From Actinomycetes bacterium (GTDB taxonomy: Bacteria; Actinomycetota; Acidimicrobiia; Acidimicrobiales; Palsa-688): a stretch of DNA of 5,443 nt. Below are positions 1 to 5,116 of the stretch, one piece after another. A program made the translations under genes and the position numbers. The stretch lies in NCBI GenBank assembly GCA_021808665.1, contig JAKBBA010000199.1:1-5443 (forward strand). Direction: 5' to 3'. Under the pieces are notes generated by a model. It made no database searches. It saw only the letters and a program-made list of their open reading frames with translations, and was not told the DNA's origin. Numbering within the stretch: the first letter of the stretch is position 1; each line of letters begins with the position of its first letter.

Positions 1-23
1 AGATCGTCCGCATATCCGTAGTT

Positions 24-41
24 GTAACTCGATAGCGGGTC
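24..41 (+). repeat. IS66 terminal inverted repeat, transposase-distal end
   Basis: GTAACTCGATAGCGGGTC pairs with the reverse complement of 1626-1643 at 17 of 18 positions. The outermost bases GTAA are characteristic of IS66 ends. It marks the left boundary of the element; only 23 bp of flanking DNA are present to its left. Confidence 0.87.
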
Positions 42-132
42 GAGGTCGCGTTTGGGTCAGGGTGGATTGGGGTGATCGTGGTTCTGTCGGTTGTCACCGG
101 TGATCGATCCGTGTCCCGTTTGATGTTCGGAG

Positions 133-1569
133 TCATCCGAGGAGGATGGCGAGTCCGGGGTCGGGTGCTCGGGCCAAGCCGGTGAGGTAGCCGATCACGT
201 CACGGCGGTTCTTGGCGGCGGTGGCGATGACGCTGGTGATCACACCTTGGGTTCGGGCGCCGGCGGTGGTGCGGTTGCCGCCGAAGGTTTTCCGGTTGAC
301 GACGCATGGCCGGACTGCTTGCTCGCCGTGCCAGTTGGTGGCGGCCACGCCCTCGACGGTGAGGAACGTGAAGAGGTGGGGGGCCTGATGGGCGAGGTGG
401 TTGAGGAGCCGGCGGTTGGCGTCGTTGCCCGTCGGGCGTGCACACAGGTTTTTGAGGCGGGCGGTCAACTCGCCGGCTGCGGCGACTCGGTCAGCACGGT
501 CGGGAAGGTCCCGGGCGGCCAGGGCGTCTTTGATGATCGCCTTGGCTGCGGTGGGGATCTTGCGGTCCGCGCCGGTCATGTCGGCTTCCATCTCCGAGGC
601 CCGTCGAAGGATGTGGGCGGTGCAGGATTGATGGGTGGCGGCGGTGTAGCGGTCGTAGACGATCCAGCCGTCACGGACCAACACACCGTCGTAGCCGGCG
701 TCGATCACGGTAGTGGCGTCAGCAAAGGAACGGCCGTCGGCGATCCAGCACAAGGTGAGCTCGTCGTTGGCGGCCACCCACAACCAGGCTCCGGCGCCTG
801 CGACCCGCCACCCGGATTCGTCCATCGTGAGCGTCTTCGAACGGTTCGCTCGCGCCATCAGCTCGGCGTGGACCGGGACCAGATCGGTGCACGCCGAGCG
901 GGCCGAAGAGGCGCAGATCGCCCCGGCGGTCACGTTCACGCCCAGATACGACAAGACCTTCGCCGTGCGCGCGAACGACAAGCCCATCCCATAATGCAAC
1001 CAAGCCGCCCACGCCTTCAACCTCGGGCCGACCCCGACCCCCGCCGCGCCCAACGCCTGGGAGGTCTGCTCGGGATGGCGGCCCTGGATACGCCGTTTGC
1101 ACCCTTTGCAGCGGCCGATCTGCACGGTGATCCGGGTGACTGTCGGGCGGACCTCGGGGACCTCGGTCTGCCACTGCTCGGCGTCACGCTCATACACGAC
1201 GTTCCCGCCGCAATCAGGGCAACAGCCTGGCAACGCTGCGGTCATCTCCCGGTCCGGTTGCCCTGGCGGCACCCGGCGGTGACCGTGCCGGCCATGCGCC
1301 TCCCCGGACTTACGGCCCGGTGTCTTCGGCTCGGATTTCGGGTCGCCCTTGGAGAACGGGGCCGCCTGACGCTTCGAGCGGCGCCTCGACTCCTCCAACG
1401 CCGCCTCCAGCCTGTCGATCCGCTCTCGCTGATAGACGATGAACCCGTCCTTACGGGCGATCTCCTCGTCCCGGGCGGCCACCGCCTCCTCCAACGAGGC
1501 CACCCGCGTCTCCATCGCCGCCAACCTGACCAACAAGGCTTCGATATCGACAGACGCCACGGGCAGCAC
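133..1569 (-). CDS. IS66 family transposase (single-ORF, TnpC type)
   Basis: This 478-residue DDE transposase catalyses movement of the surrounding IS. The order of parts is: an N-terminal heptad-like coiled coil (about residues 8-65); a basic, proline-rich linker (about 66-105); an IS66-type zinc finger with CPDC at 117-120 and CKGC at 154-157; then the catalytic core. Likely catalytic residues are D250 (TMDESGWRV), D300 (LVRDGWIVYDRY) and E416 (NWHGEQAVRP), each in its usual IS66 context, and the core also carries the conserved THQSCTAHILRR segment (312-323). The length is normal for the family and there is no frameshift. The start is GTG at 1567-1569, with GGAG about 11 nt upstream. An in-frame GTG three codons later is an alternative start. 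It is expected to act in trans on the two 18-bp ends and possibly on the orphan end near 4016. Confidence 0.93.
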   Translation of the reverse strand: MLPVASVDIEALLVRLAAMETRVASLEEAVAARDEEIARKDGFIVYQRERIDRLEAALEESRRRSKRQAAPFSKGDPKSEPKTPGRKSGEAHGRHGHRRVPPGQPDREMTAALPGCCPDCGGNVVYERDAEQWQTEVPEVRPTVTRITVQIGRCKGCKRRIQGRHPEQTSQALGAAGVGVGPRLKAWAAWLHYGMGLSFARTAKVLSYLGVNVTAGAICASSARSACTDLVPVHAELMARANRSKTLTMDESGWRVAGAGAWLWVAANDELTLCWIADGRSFADATTVIDAGYDGVLVRDGWIVYDRYTAATHQSCTAHILRRASEMEADMTGADRKIPTAAKAIIKDALAARDLPDRADRVAAAGELTARLKNLCARPTGNDANRRLLNHLAHQAPHLFTFLTVEGVAATNWHGEQAVRPCVVNRKTFGGNRTTAGARTQGVITSVIATAAKNRRDVIGYLTGLARAPDPGLAILLG

Positions 1570-1625
1570 CGATCACTCGGCTCCACCCGCCACATGACTA
1601 CCTCACCAGACCCCCACAGGTGGTG

Positions 1626-1643
1626 GACCCGCTATCCAGTTAC
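1626..1643 (-). repeat. IS66 terminal inverted repeat, transposase-proximal end
   Basis: GACCCGCTATCCAGTTAC is the inverted partner of 24-41. The same outer 16 bases, CCCGCTATCCAGTTAC, recur at 4001-4016 in the same orientation. The end abuts an in-frame HEPN coding remnant, so this boundary is also the point where that gene is broken. Confidence 0.87.
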
Positions 1644-2092
1644 GGCAGGCCGACCTCCGGCGCGGTATCTCAGACGCCTATTATGCACTGTTCCATGGGT
1701 TGACCGCAGCAGTTGCATCGCAGGCGCTGCGATACATACCGCTGGCCGCAGTGCAGTCCTTCCGTCGCACGTTGAGGCACAGTGCGGTACGCGATCGTTG
1801 TGGGCGCATCGCGTCGGGAAAGAAACTCCCCTTGCCCATGGCGCTGTCCACGACGTCTTCTGCCGATGCGAACGCTCGACTGGTTGCGCAGGCATTTGTG
1901 GATCTCCAAGAGGAGCGTCATCTCGCTGATTACGCCCATGACGAGACGTTCGACGTCGTCAGACTCAACGAGGCGATCGCCCTGGCGAGGCGTGCTCTAA
2001 ATGCCCTCGCCGGCCATTCAACTGAGCCGGGCATGGCGGCGCTGTTGAGCTTGCTCGCGATGACGTCCACTTGGGACCACAATGACCCGTAG
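1644..2092 (+). pseudogene. HEPN-domain protein, 5' end removed by the IS66 insertion
   Basis: The plus-strand frame is readable as HEPN-family protein from the first bases after the IS end. It reads QADLRRGISDAYYALFHGLT, the helix typical of HEPN proteins (family pattern: LRRAxSxAYYAxFH), and later LQEERHLADY, which resembles the R(N/H)xADY segment of the family. HEPN proteins are all-helical and many are RNases or partners of toxin-antitoxin and defence systems; R and H of RHLADY are candidate functional residues, but activity cannot be judged from sequence. There is no ATG or GTG in frame before the core helix. A TTG at 1700 could start a 130-residue product, but it would lack that helix. 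About 20-25 N-terminal codons and the promoter seem to be missing, and they are not recognisable at 1-23 on the other side of the IS. It converges with the TIR gene. Whether the full protein had a nucleotidyltransferase partner is unknown. Confidence 0.68.
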
Positions 2093-2112
2093 CGTCACCT
2101 GGAAGTCGGGGA

Positions 2113-2139
2113 GAGGTTGTGTGGAGTGCTTGCAACCTC
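2113..2139. terminator. Hairpin between convergent genes, possible bidirectional terminator
   Basis: GAGGTTG at 2113-2119 pairs with CAACCTC at 2133-2139, a 7-bp perfect stem around a 13-nt loop. It lies in the 106-bp gap between the HEPN remnant (stop at 2090-2092) and the TIR gene (stop at 2199-2201). There is no T-tract on either side, so the terminator reading rests mainly on position. Confidence 0.3.
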
Positions 2140-2198
2140 CCGGACGTACCGTAAGTCCCGAGGCAGCCGGTGACCGTAACGATCATCGAACACTTGGC

Positions 2199-3317
2199 CT
2201 AGATGATTTCCTCGCGCTCAAGCACTCGGCGGATTTCTTCGAAGGCCGCGGCGATATTCCCGGGCGGGAAGCGGATCTGCCCCAACCCGTTGATGTTGGA
2301 AAACTCCTCGCAGCCTTCTTCCAGCAGCACGATCGCCCGACTGAACCCGAGGCGCCCCTGGAAGAGTCCGGCTTCGTGTACCACGTTCTGCCTGGCTGCG
2401 GTCGTCCCGTCCGCCCGCTCGTCCTCAGCCGTTAGCACCAGGAGCGCCACGGCAGCCTCATCGAGCATCTGAACCAGTCGGTCTATGTTGGTGACGCCGG
2501 CGATCGGGACCCGGTTGAACTCATCCGCTCGTAGGCCAAGTCGGTCCTCGACGAAGTCCTTCAACTCACGCCAAAAAGGTGAACGACCGTGGCCGATGAA
2601 AACGAAGGTGCCTGACGTCCGTGCCAGCTCGCGACGCTGACGACGCTCAAGACGTCCGATGTGGGCGGCCGCCGCCGTGGCCAGGTCGGCGAGCTCTCTC
2701 GCGGCCTGGTATGGCGACTTGCAGGCGACGACCCTCCCGATGACAGCCTGGTGGGGCGCAGCTCGGAGCCCCTGGCCGACAGCGGTCGAGTCTCGCGTAA
2801 TCACCTGACCGGAGCTGATCTGCAGCTCGGTGGCCCGGCCAGCGGTGAAAACCACCACACCGGACATCTGGTCCTTCAGCCTCGACAGGTAACTGTCGTT
2901 CGGGTGCTCGTCGAGCCAGGTGGTGAGTATGGACTCGATCGCCGACCTGGCTTCTTCCACAGGACGGACAGCGTCCGCTGCCTTGGTCTCGACAGGGGCA
3001 ATGTCAACGCCGGCAGACTCGATGATGTGGTCGTAGACGTCCTCGTACCGGCACTCGCGCCAGTCGCCAGTGCTGCCTTGGAACATGCCTTGCAGGCCCC
3101 ACTCTTGACTGAAGTGCGAGCCGGGTGGGGGCTGGGCGAGCCCGGCGTAGTAGACGCAGGAGTGGTAGCCCAGCGACGACCCGGACCAAGAGCGGCCCAC
3201 CTCAGCGGCCGCGTCCGCAAGGCGATTGAGTTTCTCCCCGGCCACCACGTCGTCGCCTACGGCACTGAGGGAACGCAGTCCGGCAGCGACCCTCTCCAGT
3301 TCCTCTGAGTCCGACAC
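2199..3317 (-). CDS. TIR-domain protein of CAP12/Pycsar-effector type, putative anti-phage NADase
   Basis: This is a predicted soluble protein of 372 residues. The last 137 residues or so (about 236-372) match the TIR-like fold of CBASS Cap12 and Pycsar TIR effectors (formerly 'predicted nucleotide-binding protein'). The matching parts are a first strand with FVFIGHGR; a helix after WRELKDFVEDRLGL; the VALLVLTAEDE strand; and ARQNVVHEAGLFQGRLG, where E315 is the presumed catalytic glutamate. Members of this family cleave NAD+ and cause abortive infection. The N-terminal 235 residues contain a conserved-looking patch SWSGSSLGYHSCVYY (about 43-57) followed by PPPGSHFSQEWGL. I recognise this as recurring in such proteins but cannot assign a function; it may be a sensor. 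No cyclase or second-messenger synthase is nearby. I chose GTG at 3315-3317 because GGAAG lies 9 nt upstream; TTG at 3354-3356 would add 13 residues. Confidence 0.82.
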   Translation of the reverse strand: MSDSEELERVAAGLRSLSAVGDDVVAGEKLNRLADAAAEVGRSWSGSSLGYHSCVYYAGLAQPPPGSHFSQEWGLQGMFQGSTGDWRECRYEDVYDHIIESAGVDIAPVETKAADAVRPVEEARSAIESILTTWLDEHPNDSYLSRLKDQMSGVVVFTAGRATELQISSGQVITRDSTAVGQGLRAAPHQAVIGRVVACKSPYQAARELADLATAAAAHIGRLERRQRRELARTSGTFVFIGHGRSPFWRELKDFVEDRLGLRADEFNRVPIAGVTNIDRLVQMLDEAAVALLVLTAEDERADGTTAARQNVVHEAGLFQGRLGFSRAIVLLEEGCEEFSNINGLGQIRFPPGNIAAAFEEIRRVLEREEII

Positions 3318-3438
3318 TTCGTCATTCTTCCGCACAGCCCGAGCGGAGCCGTACAAGTGGAGCGTCGCTTCCGGCCCTCCCCGAACCGCCAGGGGGTGCC
3401 CAGACCAGCCCTAGCCGACCGTGGTACTCGCGTTCGGA

Positions 3439-3466
3439 GTCGCTCTCGTGCTGAGGTCAGAGCGAC
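3439..3466. other. 8-bp inverted repeat upstream of the TIR gene
   Basis: GTCGCTCT at 3439-3446 and AGAGCGAC at 3459-3466 are perfectly complementary around a 12-nt loop. It sits between the TIR gene start and the attachment-like site. It could be an operator, a terminator of transcription entering from the att side, or incidental. No T-tract follows on either strand. Confidence 0.3.
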
Positions 3467-3510
3467 CGGGCGGATGACGGGCTGGGGCGCCCGTGTCTGC
3501 GTGCGCTTTC

Positions 3511-3528
3511 GTGGTGCAGTGTGGTGCA
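3511..3528 (+). repeat. Paired direct repeats GTGGTGCA, left side of the att-like core
   Basis: GTGGTGCA occurs at 3511-3518 and again at 3521-3528, with a 10-bp period, about one helical turn. The same octamer pair recurs on the other side of the tRNA fragment. By analogy with lambda-type and actinobacterial integrative elements I read these as candidate arm-type integrase sites; no integrase gene is in the window to support this. Confidence 0.5.
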
Positions 3529-3576
3529 AGGCCGCCTGAGCAAGCGGCCCGAGTCACAAAAGGGCTGGTCAACGGG

Positions 3577-3618
3577 TGGGGCTAGGTGGAATCGAACCAC
3601 CGACCTCAGCATTATCAG
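3577..3618 (-). other. 3' half of a tRNA-Ile(GAT) gene, probable attachment-site core
   Basis: Read on the minus strand, this contains in order: anticodon loop CTGATAA with GAT at 3614-3616; the 3' anticodon strand TGCTG; variable loop AGGTC; a perfect T stem GGTGG/CCACC around TTCGATT; the acceptor strand TAGCCCC; and discriminator A at 3577. No CCA is encoded; the next bases are CCC. The 5' half is missing: the preceding five bases are CAGAC instead of the CAGCA needed to pair, and no D arm or matching GGGGCTA strand is present upstream. It therefore cannot be a working tRNA. Tyrosine recombinases of integrative elements commonly use exactly this segment, anticodon loop to 3' end, as the identity core of attB/attP, so I read it as an att site. 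Confidence 0.78.
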
Positions 3619-3684
3619 GTCTGTGCAGGCGAACCCGCTGACCTGCCTAAACGTGCGAAACCGCTGGTCAGCTGGCCTATCAGC

Positions 3685-3710
3685 CTGACCAAAGCTGACC
3701 CTTGATGACC
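3685..3710 (+). repeat. Three TGACC motifs phased at 10 bp
   Basis: CTGACC at 3685-3690, CTGACC at 3695-3700 and ATGACC at 3705-3710 are spaced exactly 10 bp apart, placing them on one face of the helix. Related copies are GCTGACC at 3637-3643 and inverted GGTCAGC at 3666-3672. The position between the att-like core and the outer GTGGTGCA pair suits binding of an excisionase or other accessory protein, but this is inference. Confidence 0.42.
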
Positions 3711-3727
3711 CTTCCTGGCCAACGCTC

Positions 3728-3746
3728 GTGGTGCATCCGTGGTGCA
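3728..3746 (+). repeat. Paired direct repeats GTGGTGCA, right side of the att-like core
   Basis: GTGGTGCA occurs at 3728-3735 and 3739-3746, an 11-bp period. It is the same octamer in the same orientation as the pair at 3511-3528. The tRNA-derived core lies between the two pairs, about 50 bp from the left pair and 110 bp from the right pair. Confidence 0.5.
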
Positions 3747-3981
3747 GAGAGCACTGACACCCAACCTGGACCCCTTCGGTCGGTGCCAGCACACCCCCTG
3801 ACCTCACGTCGAGCACCAAAGGGCGTCAGCCGCTCATCCTCGCAAGCCCTCGCAGTCCGACTGCCGTCAAGGCAGCAAACAACGTGAGATCGGCCGGGGC
3901 GAAACCGGCCGCGCCTTCGCTTCATCCACCTCGGGGTTTTCCAGATGCGGCGTGTAGGAACTCCCATCTTCGGAAGGCCCC
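3747..3981. other. Non-coding stretch with no gene recognised
   Basis: I see no convincing protein or RNA gene between the att-like site and the orphan IS end. Reading frames here are short and lack family features. Two small hairpins are present: CTGCC/GGCAG at 3861-3875 and CGGCCGG/CCGGCCG at 3891-3911 with a 7-nt loop. Neither is followed by a T-tract. The DNA next to the orphan IS end does not resemble the interior of the complete IS66 copy. Confidence 0.5.
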
Positions 3982-4016
3982 GACCCCCACATGCGGATGC
4001 CCCGCTATCCAGTTAC
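3982..4016 (-). repeat. Orphan IS66-type terminal sequence
   Basis: This 35-bp segment aligns without gaps to 1609-1643 of the complete IS. Both begin GACCCCCACA and both end CCCGCTATCCAGTTAC, with a divergent 9-bp stretch between. About 30 of 35 positions match by eye. The orientation is the same, so its outer edge is at 4016, six bases before the most distal CRISPR-like repeat. No partner left end and no transposase sequence adjoin it. It may be a remnant of a second, related IS, or the far end of a larger unit running from 24 to 4016 that could be mobilised in trans. Confidence 0.72.
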
Positions 4017-4022
4017 TCCCAG

Positions 4023-4404
4023 GCCTCAATTCAGCCCGAGTTAATTAATTAACGGCCATCCGGACTCGTCTTGCTCTTGGACGCCTCGGGCCTGGTGCTT
4101 CCACTTCTATCGGGGCTTGGCGATCCATCGGAACCCGAGCGTAAAAGGGACCTCTCGTCCTATAGGGTTACAATTCGATTCGAGCTTGGCGATCCATCCG
4201 AACATCGCCTGGTCCCGGCTAGACGGAACCAGTGTTTTGAACTCGGCTCAAGTGTAGCGGACTCATCCGGGACAGGTCACACCTGGAATGCAGGGGTTTC
4301 AATTCGATTCGATTTTCGGTGATCTGTATTGATCTGTGTGTCCGACTGGGACCACGGGAACCCAACCGTTTCAATTCGACTCGAGTTTGGCGATCCATCT
4401 GTAC
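4023..4404 (-). CRISPR. Degenerate CRISPR-like array A, six repeat units
   Basis: Six direct repeats lie at 4023-4065, 4097-4134, 4167-4203, 4234-4273, 4296-4332 and 4368-4404. The plus-strand consensus of 37 nt begins GTTTCAATTCGATTCGAG and ends GATCCATCCGGAC; on the minus strand each repeat therefore ends GAATTGAAAC, the 3' signature of many CRISPR repeats. The intervening unique sequences are 31, 32, 30, 22 and 35 nt. The unit next to the leader-like sequence (4368-4404) keeps most of the consensus, and distal units are worn. The unit at 4023-4065 has an AT-rich insertion and the one at 4234-4273 is strongly diverged. Leader-distal decay is usual for CRISPR arrays. No cas genes are visible. 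An unrelated interspersed repeat family remains possible. Confidence 0.6.
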
Positions 4405-4598
4405 AGCTCTGCTGAGAGTAGCCGCTGGCCTGGTCGTTAGCACCTTCCGCACTAGAAATTGTGGCCTGAGGCCCGTAGCGTTGGGCAGCATGTAGCGCAT
4501 CGGGCCTCGTCGGGGCGTCCGCGCAAACTATTCGTGTGATGGGGGGGGCGCACGCGGTCCGTCAAGGACGGGTATGCGCAAGTGTGAGGCGCACGCCG
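4405..4598 (-). promoter_or_regulatory. Leader-like sequence of array A (diverged copy of 4852-5048)
   Basis: This directly adjoins the best-preserved end of array A. It shares collinear blocks with 4852-5048: GTAGCCGCTGGCCTGG (4418-4433), CCTGAGGCCC (4465-4474), GCGCAAACTATTC (4521-4533), GTCCGTCAAGGA (around 4557-4568) and GTGTGAGGCGCA (4582-4593). A sequence conserved beside two arrays of the same repeat is the hallmark of a CRISPR leader, which holds the transcription start and the adaptation signals. It contains a run of eight G at 4541-4548. Transcription would go leftward into the repeats. Confidence 0.52.
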
Positions 4599-4601
4599 AG
4601 C

Positions 4602-4851
4602 CGCTCCTCGTGTCTGATCTGAGGTGATCCGTCCGGACATCGGATCGGAGGTAGCGTCAAGCAGGTTGCAAAGTTGCAATTCGATTCGAGTTTTCGGTAT
4701 CCATCCGGGCCACATGTGGACTCCACAGACCTTGGAGCCAGGGTTGCAGTTCGATTTCGAGCTTCGCAGTCCATCCGGACTGGTTGCAAGCTACGGTTAT
4801 ACACTCACACCGGCGTTTCAATTCGATTCGTGTTTGGGGATCCATCCGGAC
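4602..4851 (-). CRISPR. Degenerate CRISPR-like array B, four repeat units
   Basis: Units lie at about 4602-4638 (only the end GATCCGTCCGGAC is well kept), 4673-4710, 4743-4780 and 4815-4851. They are separated by unique stretches of 34, 32 and 34 nt, a more regular spacing than in array A. The unit beside the leader-like sequence (4815-4851) has exactly the 37-nt length and both conserved ends, and the farthest unit is the most decayed. On the minus strand the repeats read GTCCGGATGGAT... to ...GAATTGAAAC. The array begins within a few bases of the outer end of leader-like sequence A, so the two leader-array modules stand in tandem in the same orientation. Short reading frames across the repeats (recurring RIELK/RIELQ) come from the repeats and are not genes. 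Confidence 0.62.
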
Positions 4852-5048
4852 AGCTTACGCGTAGGGTAGCCGCTGGCCTGGATGTTTGCACCTCAGCGTG
4901 CGAATCGTGACCTGAGACCCATGGCGCTGGGCGGCGTAGGCGGGCACTGGGCTGATCGAGGGAGAGCGCAAAACATTCAAGGAGGGGGTCGGCAGAAATG
5001 CGCGCAGTCCGTCAGGGATGAGTACAGCGAATGTGAGGGGCAGGCCGG
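4852..5048 (-). promoter_or_regulatory. Leader-like sequence of array B (diverged copy of 4405-4598)
   Basis: This adjoins the conserved last repeat of array B. The same ordered blocks as in the other copy occur at near-equal distances: GTAGCCGCTGGCCTGG at 4866-4881, CCTGAGACCC at 4911-4920, GCGCAAAACATTC at 4966-4978, GTCCGTCAGGGA around 5007-5018 and ATGTGAGGGGCA at 5031-5042. The strictly conserved 16-mer starts 14 nt from the repeat here and 13 nt in the other copy, which is where leader-anchoring signals for spacer integration usually lie. It separates the array from the 3' end of the YbjN gene. Confidence 0.52.
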
Positions 5049-5071
5049 AATGCTCGGTCGTGCCTCCCTGC

Positions 5072-5093
5072 GTCGGTGATGAGTCTCACCGAC
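5072..5093 (-). terminator. Hairpin downstream of the YbjN gene
   Basis: GTCGGTGA at 5072-5079 and TCACCGAC at 5086-5093 form a perfect 8-bp stem with a 6-nt loop. It begins 23 nt beyond the stop codon of the minus-strand YbjN gene. No T-tract follows, as is common for actinobacterial terminators. It would insulate the CRISPR-like leader from read-through. Confidence 0.5.
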
Positions 5094-5116
5094 ATTGGCA
5101 CGAAGTGGTGGCCCGG

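Larger units (their letters stand above)
24..1643 (-). mobile_element. Complete IS66-family insertion sequence
   Basis: The element is bounded by an imperfect inverted repeat: GTAACTCGATAGCGGGTC at 24-41 and its reverse complement at 1626-1643, with 17 of 18 positions matching. Starting with GTAA is typical of IS66-family ends. A single full-length transposase gene fills the interior on the minus strand, so the transposase-proximal end lies at 1643 and the distal end at 24. No separate tnpA/tnpB accessory genes are visible; this agrees with the simpler single-gene IS66 layout. The bases just outside the ends (16-23 CCGTAGTT and 1644-1651 GGCAGGCC) do not form the 8-bp target duplication expected for IS66, so one flank has probably been rearranged since insertion. 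The right end abuts a truncated HEPN reading frame. Confidence 0.88.

Noticed and set aside
1..23. Missing N-terminal part of the HEPN gene, or a further CRISPR-like repeat, left of the IS
   Set aside because: None of the three plus frames gives a HEPN-like peptide, and the similarity of GTCCGCATATCCG to the repeat end is too weak.
94..103. Palindrome TCACCGGTGA downstream of the transposase gene
   Set aside because: A 10-bp palindrome in GC-rich DNA with no loop, T-tract or second copy is too little to call an operator or terminator.
247..1929. Long plus-strand open frame (560 codons) opposite the transposase
   Set aside because: It is an antisense shadow of the IS66 gene: high-GC third-position bias opens the opposite frame. 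The translation is low-complexity, rich in G, R and P, and has no family features.
2199..3317. A complete CBASS or Pycsar operon
   Set aside because: No cyclase or second gene lies on either side of the TIR gene; its neighbours are a convergent HEPN remnant and non-coding att-like DNA.
3577..3660. Complete tRNA-Ile gene
   Set aside because: Only the 3' half is present. The 5' acceptor strand and D arm are absent and the anticodon stem fails at two of five pairs.
3457..3819. Minus-strand frame of 120 codons across the att-like region, considered as the C-terminus of an integrase
   Set aside because: No tyrosine recombinase signature (R...HxxR...Y) can be read, and the frame simply translates the tRNA fragment and the octamer repeats.
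4023..4851. Integron attC array
   Set aside because: The units lack the attC core GTTRRRY and the large inverted-repeat structure, and there are no gene cassettes between them; the spacing of about 70 nt leaves no room for any.
4219..4910. Several short frames over the repeats with recurring RIELK/RIELQ or LESNCN peptides
   Set aside because: The recurring peptides are translations of the 37-nt repeats, and the frames span unique spacers and the leader-like sequence with no protein-like conservation.
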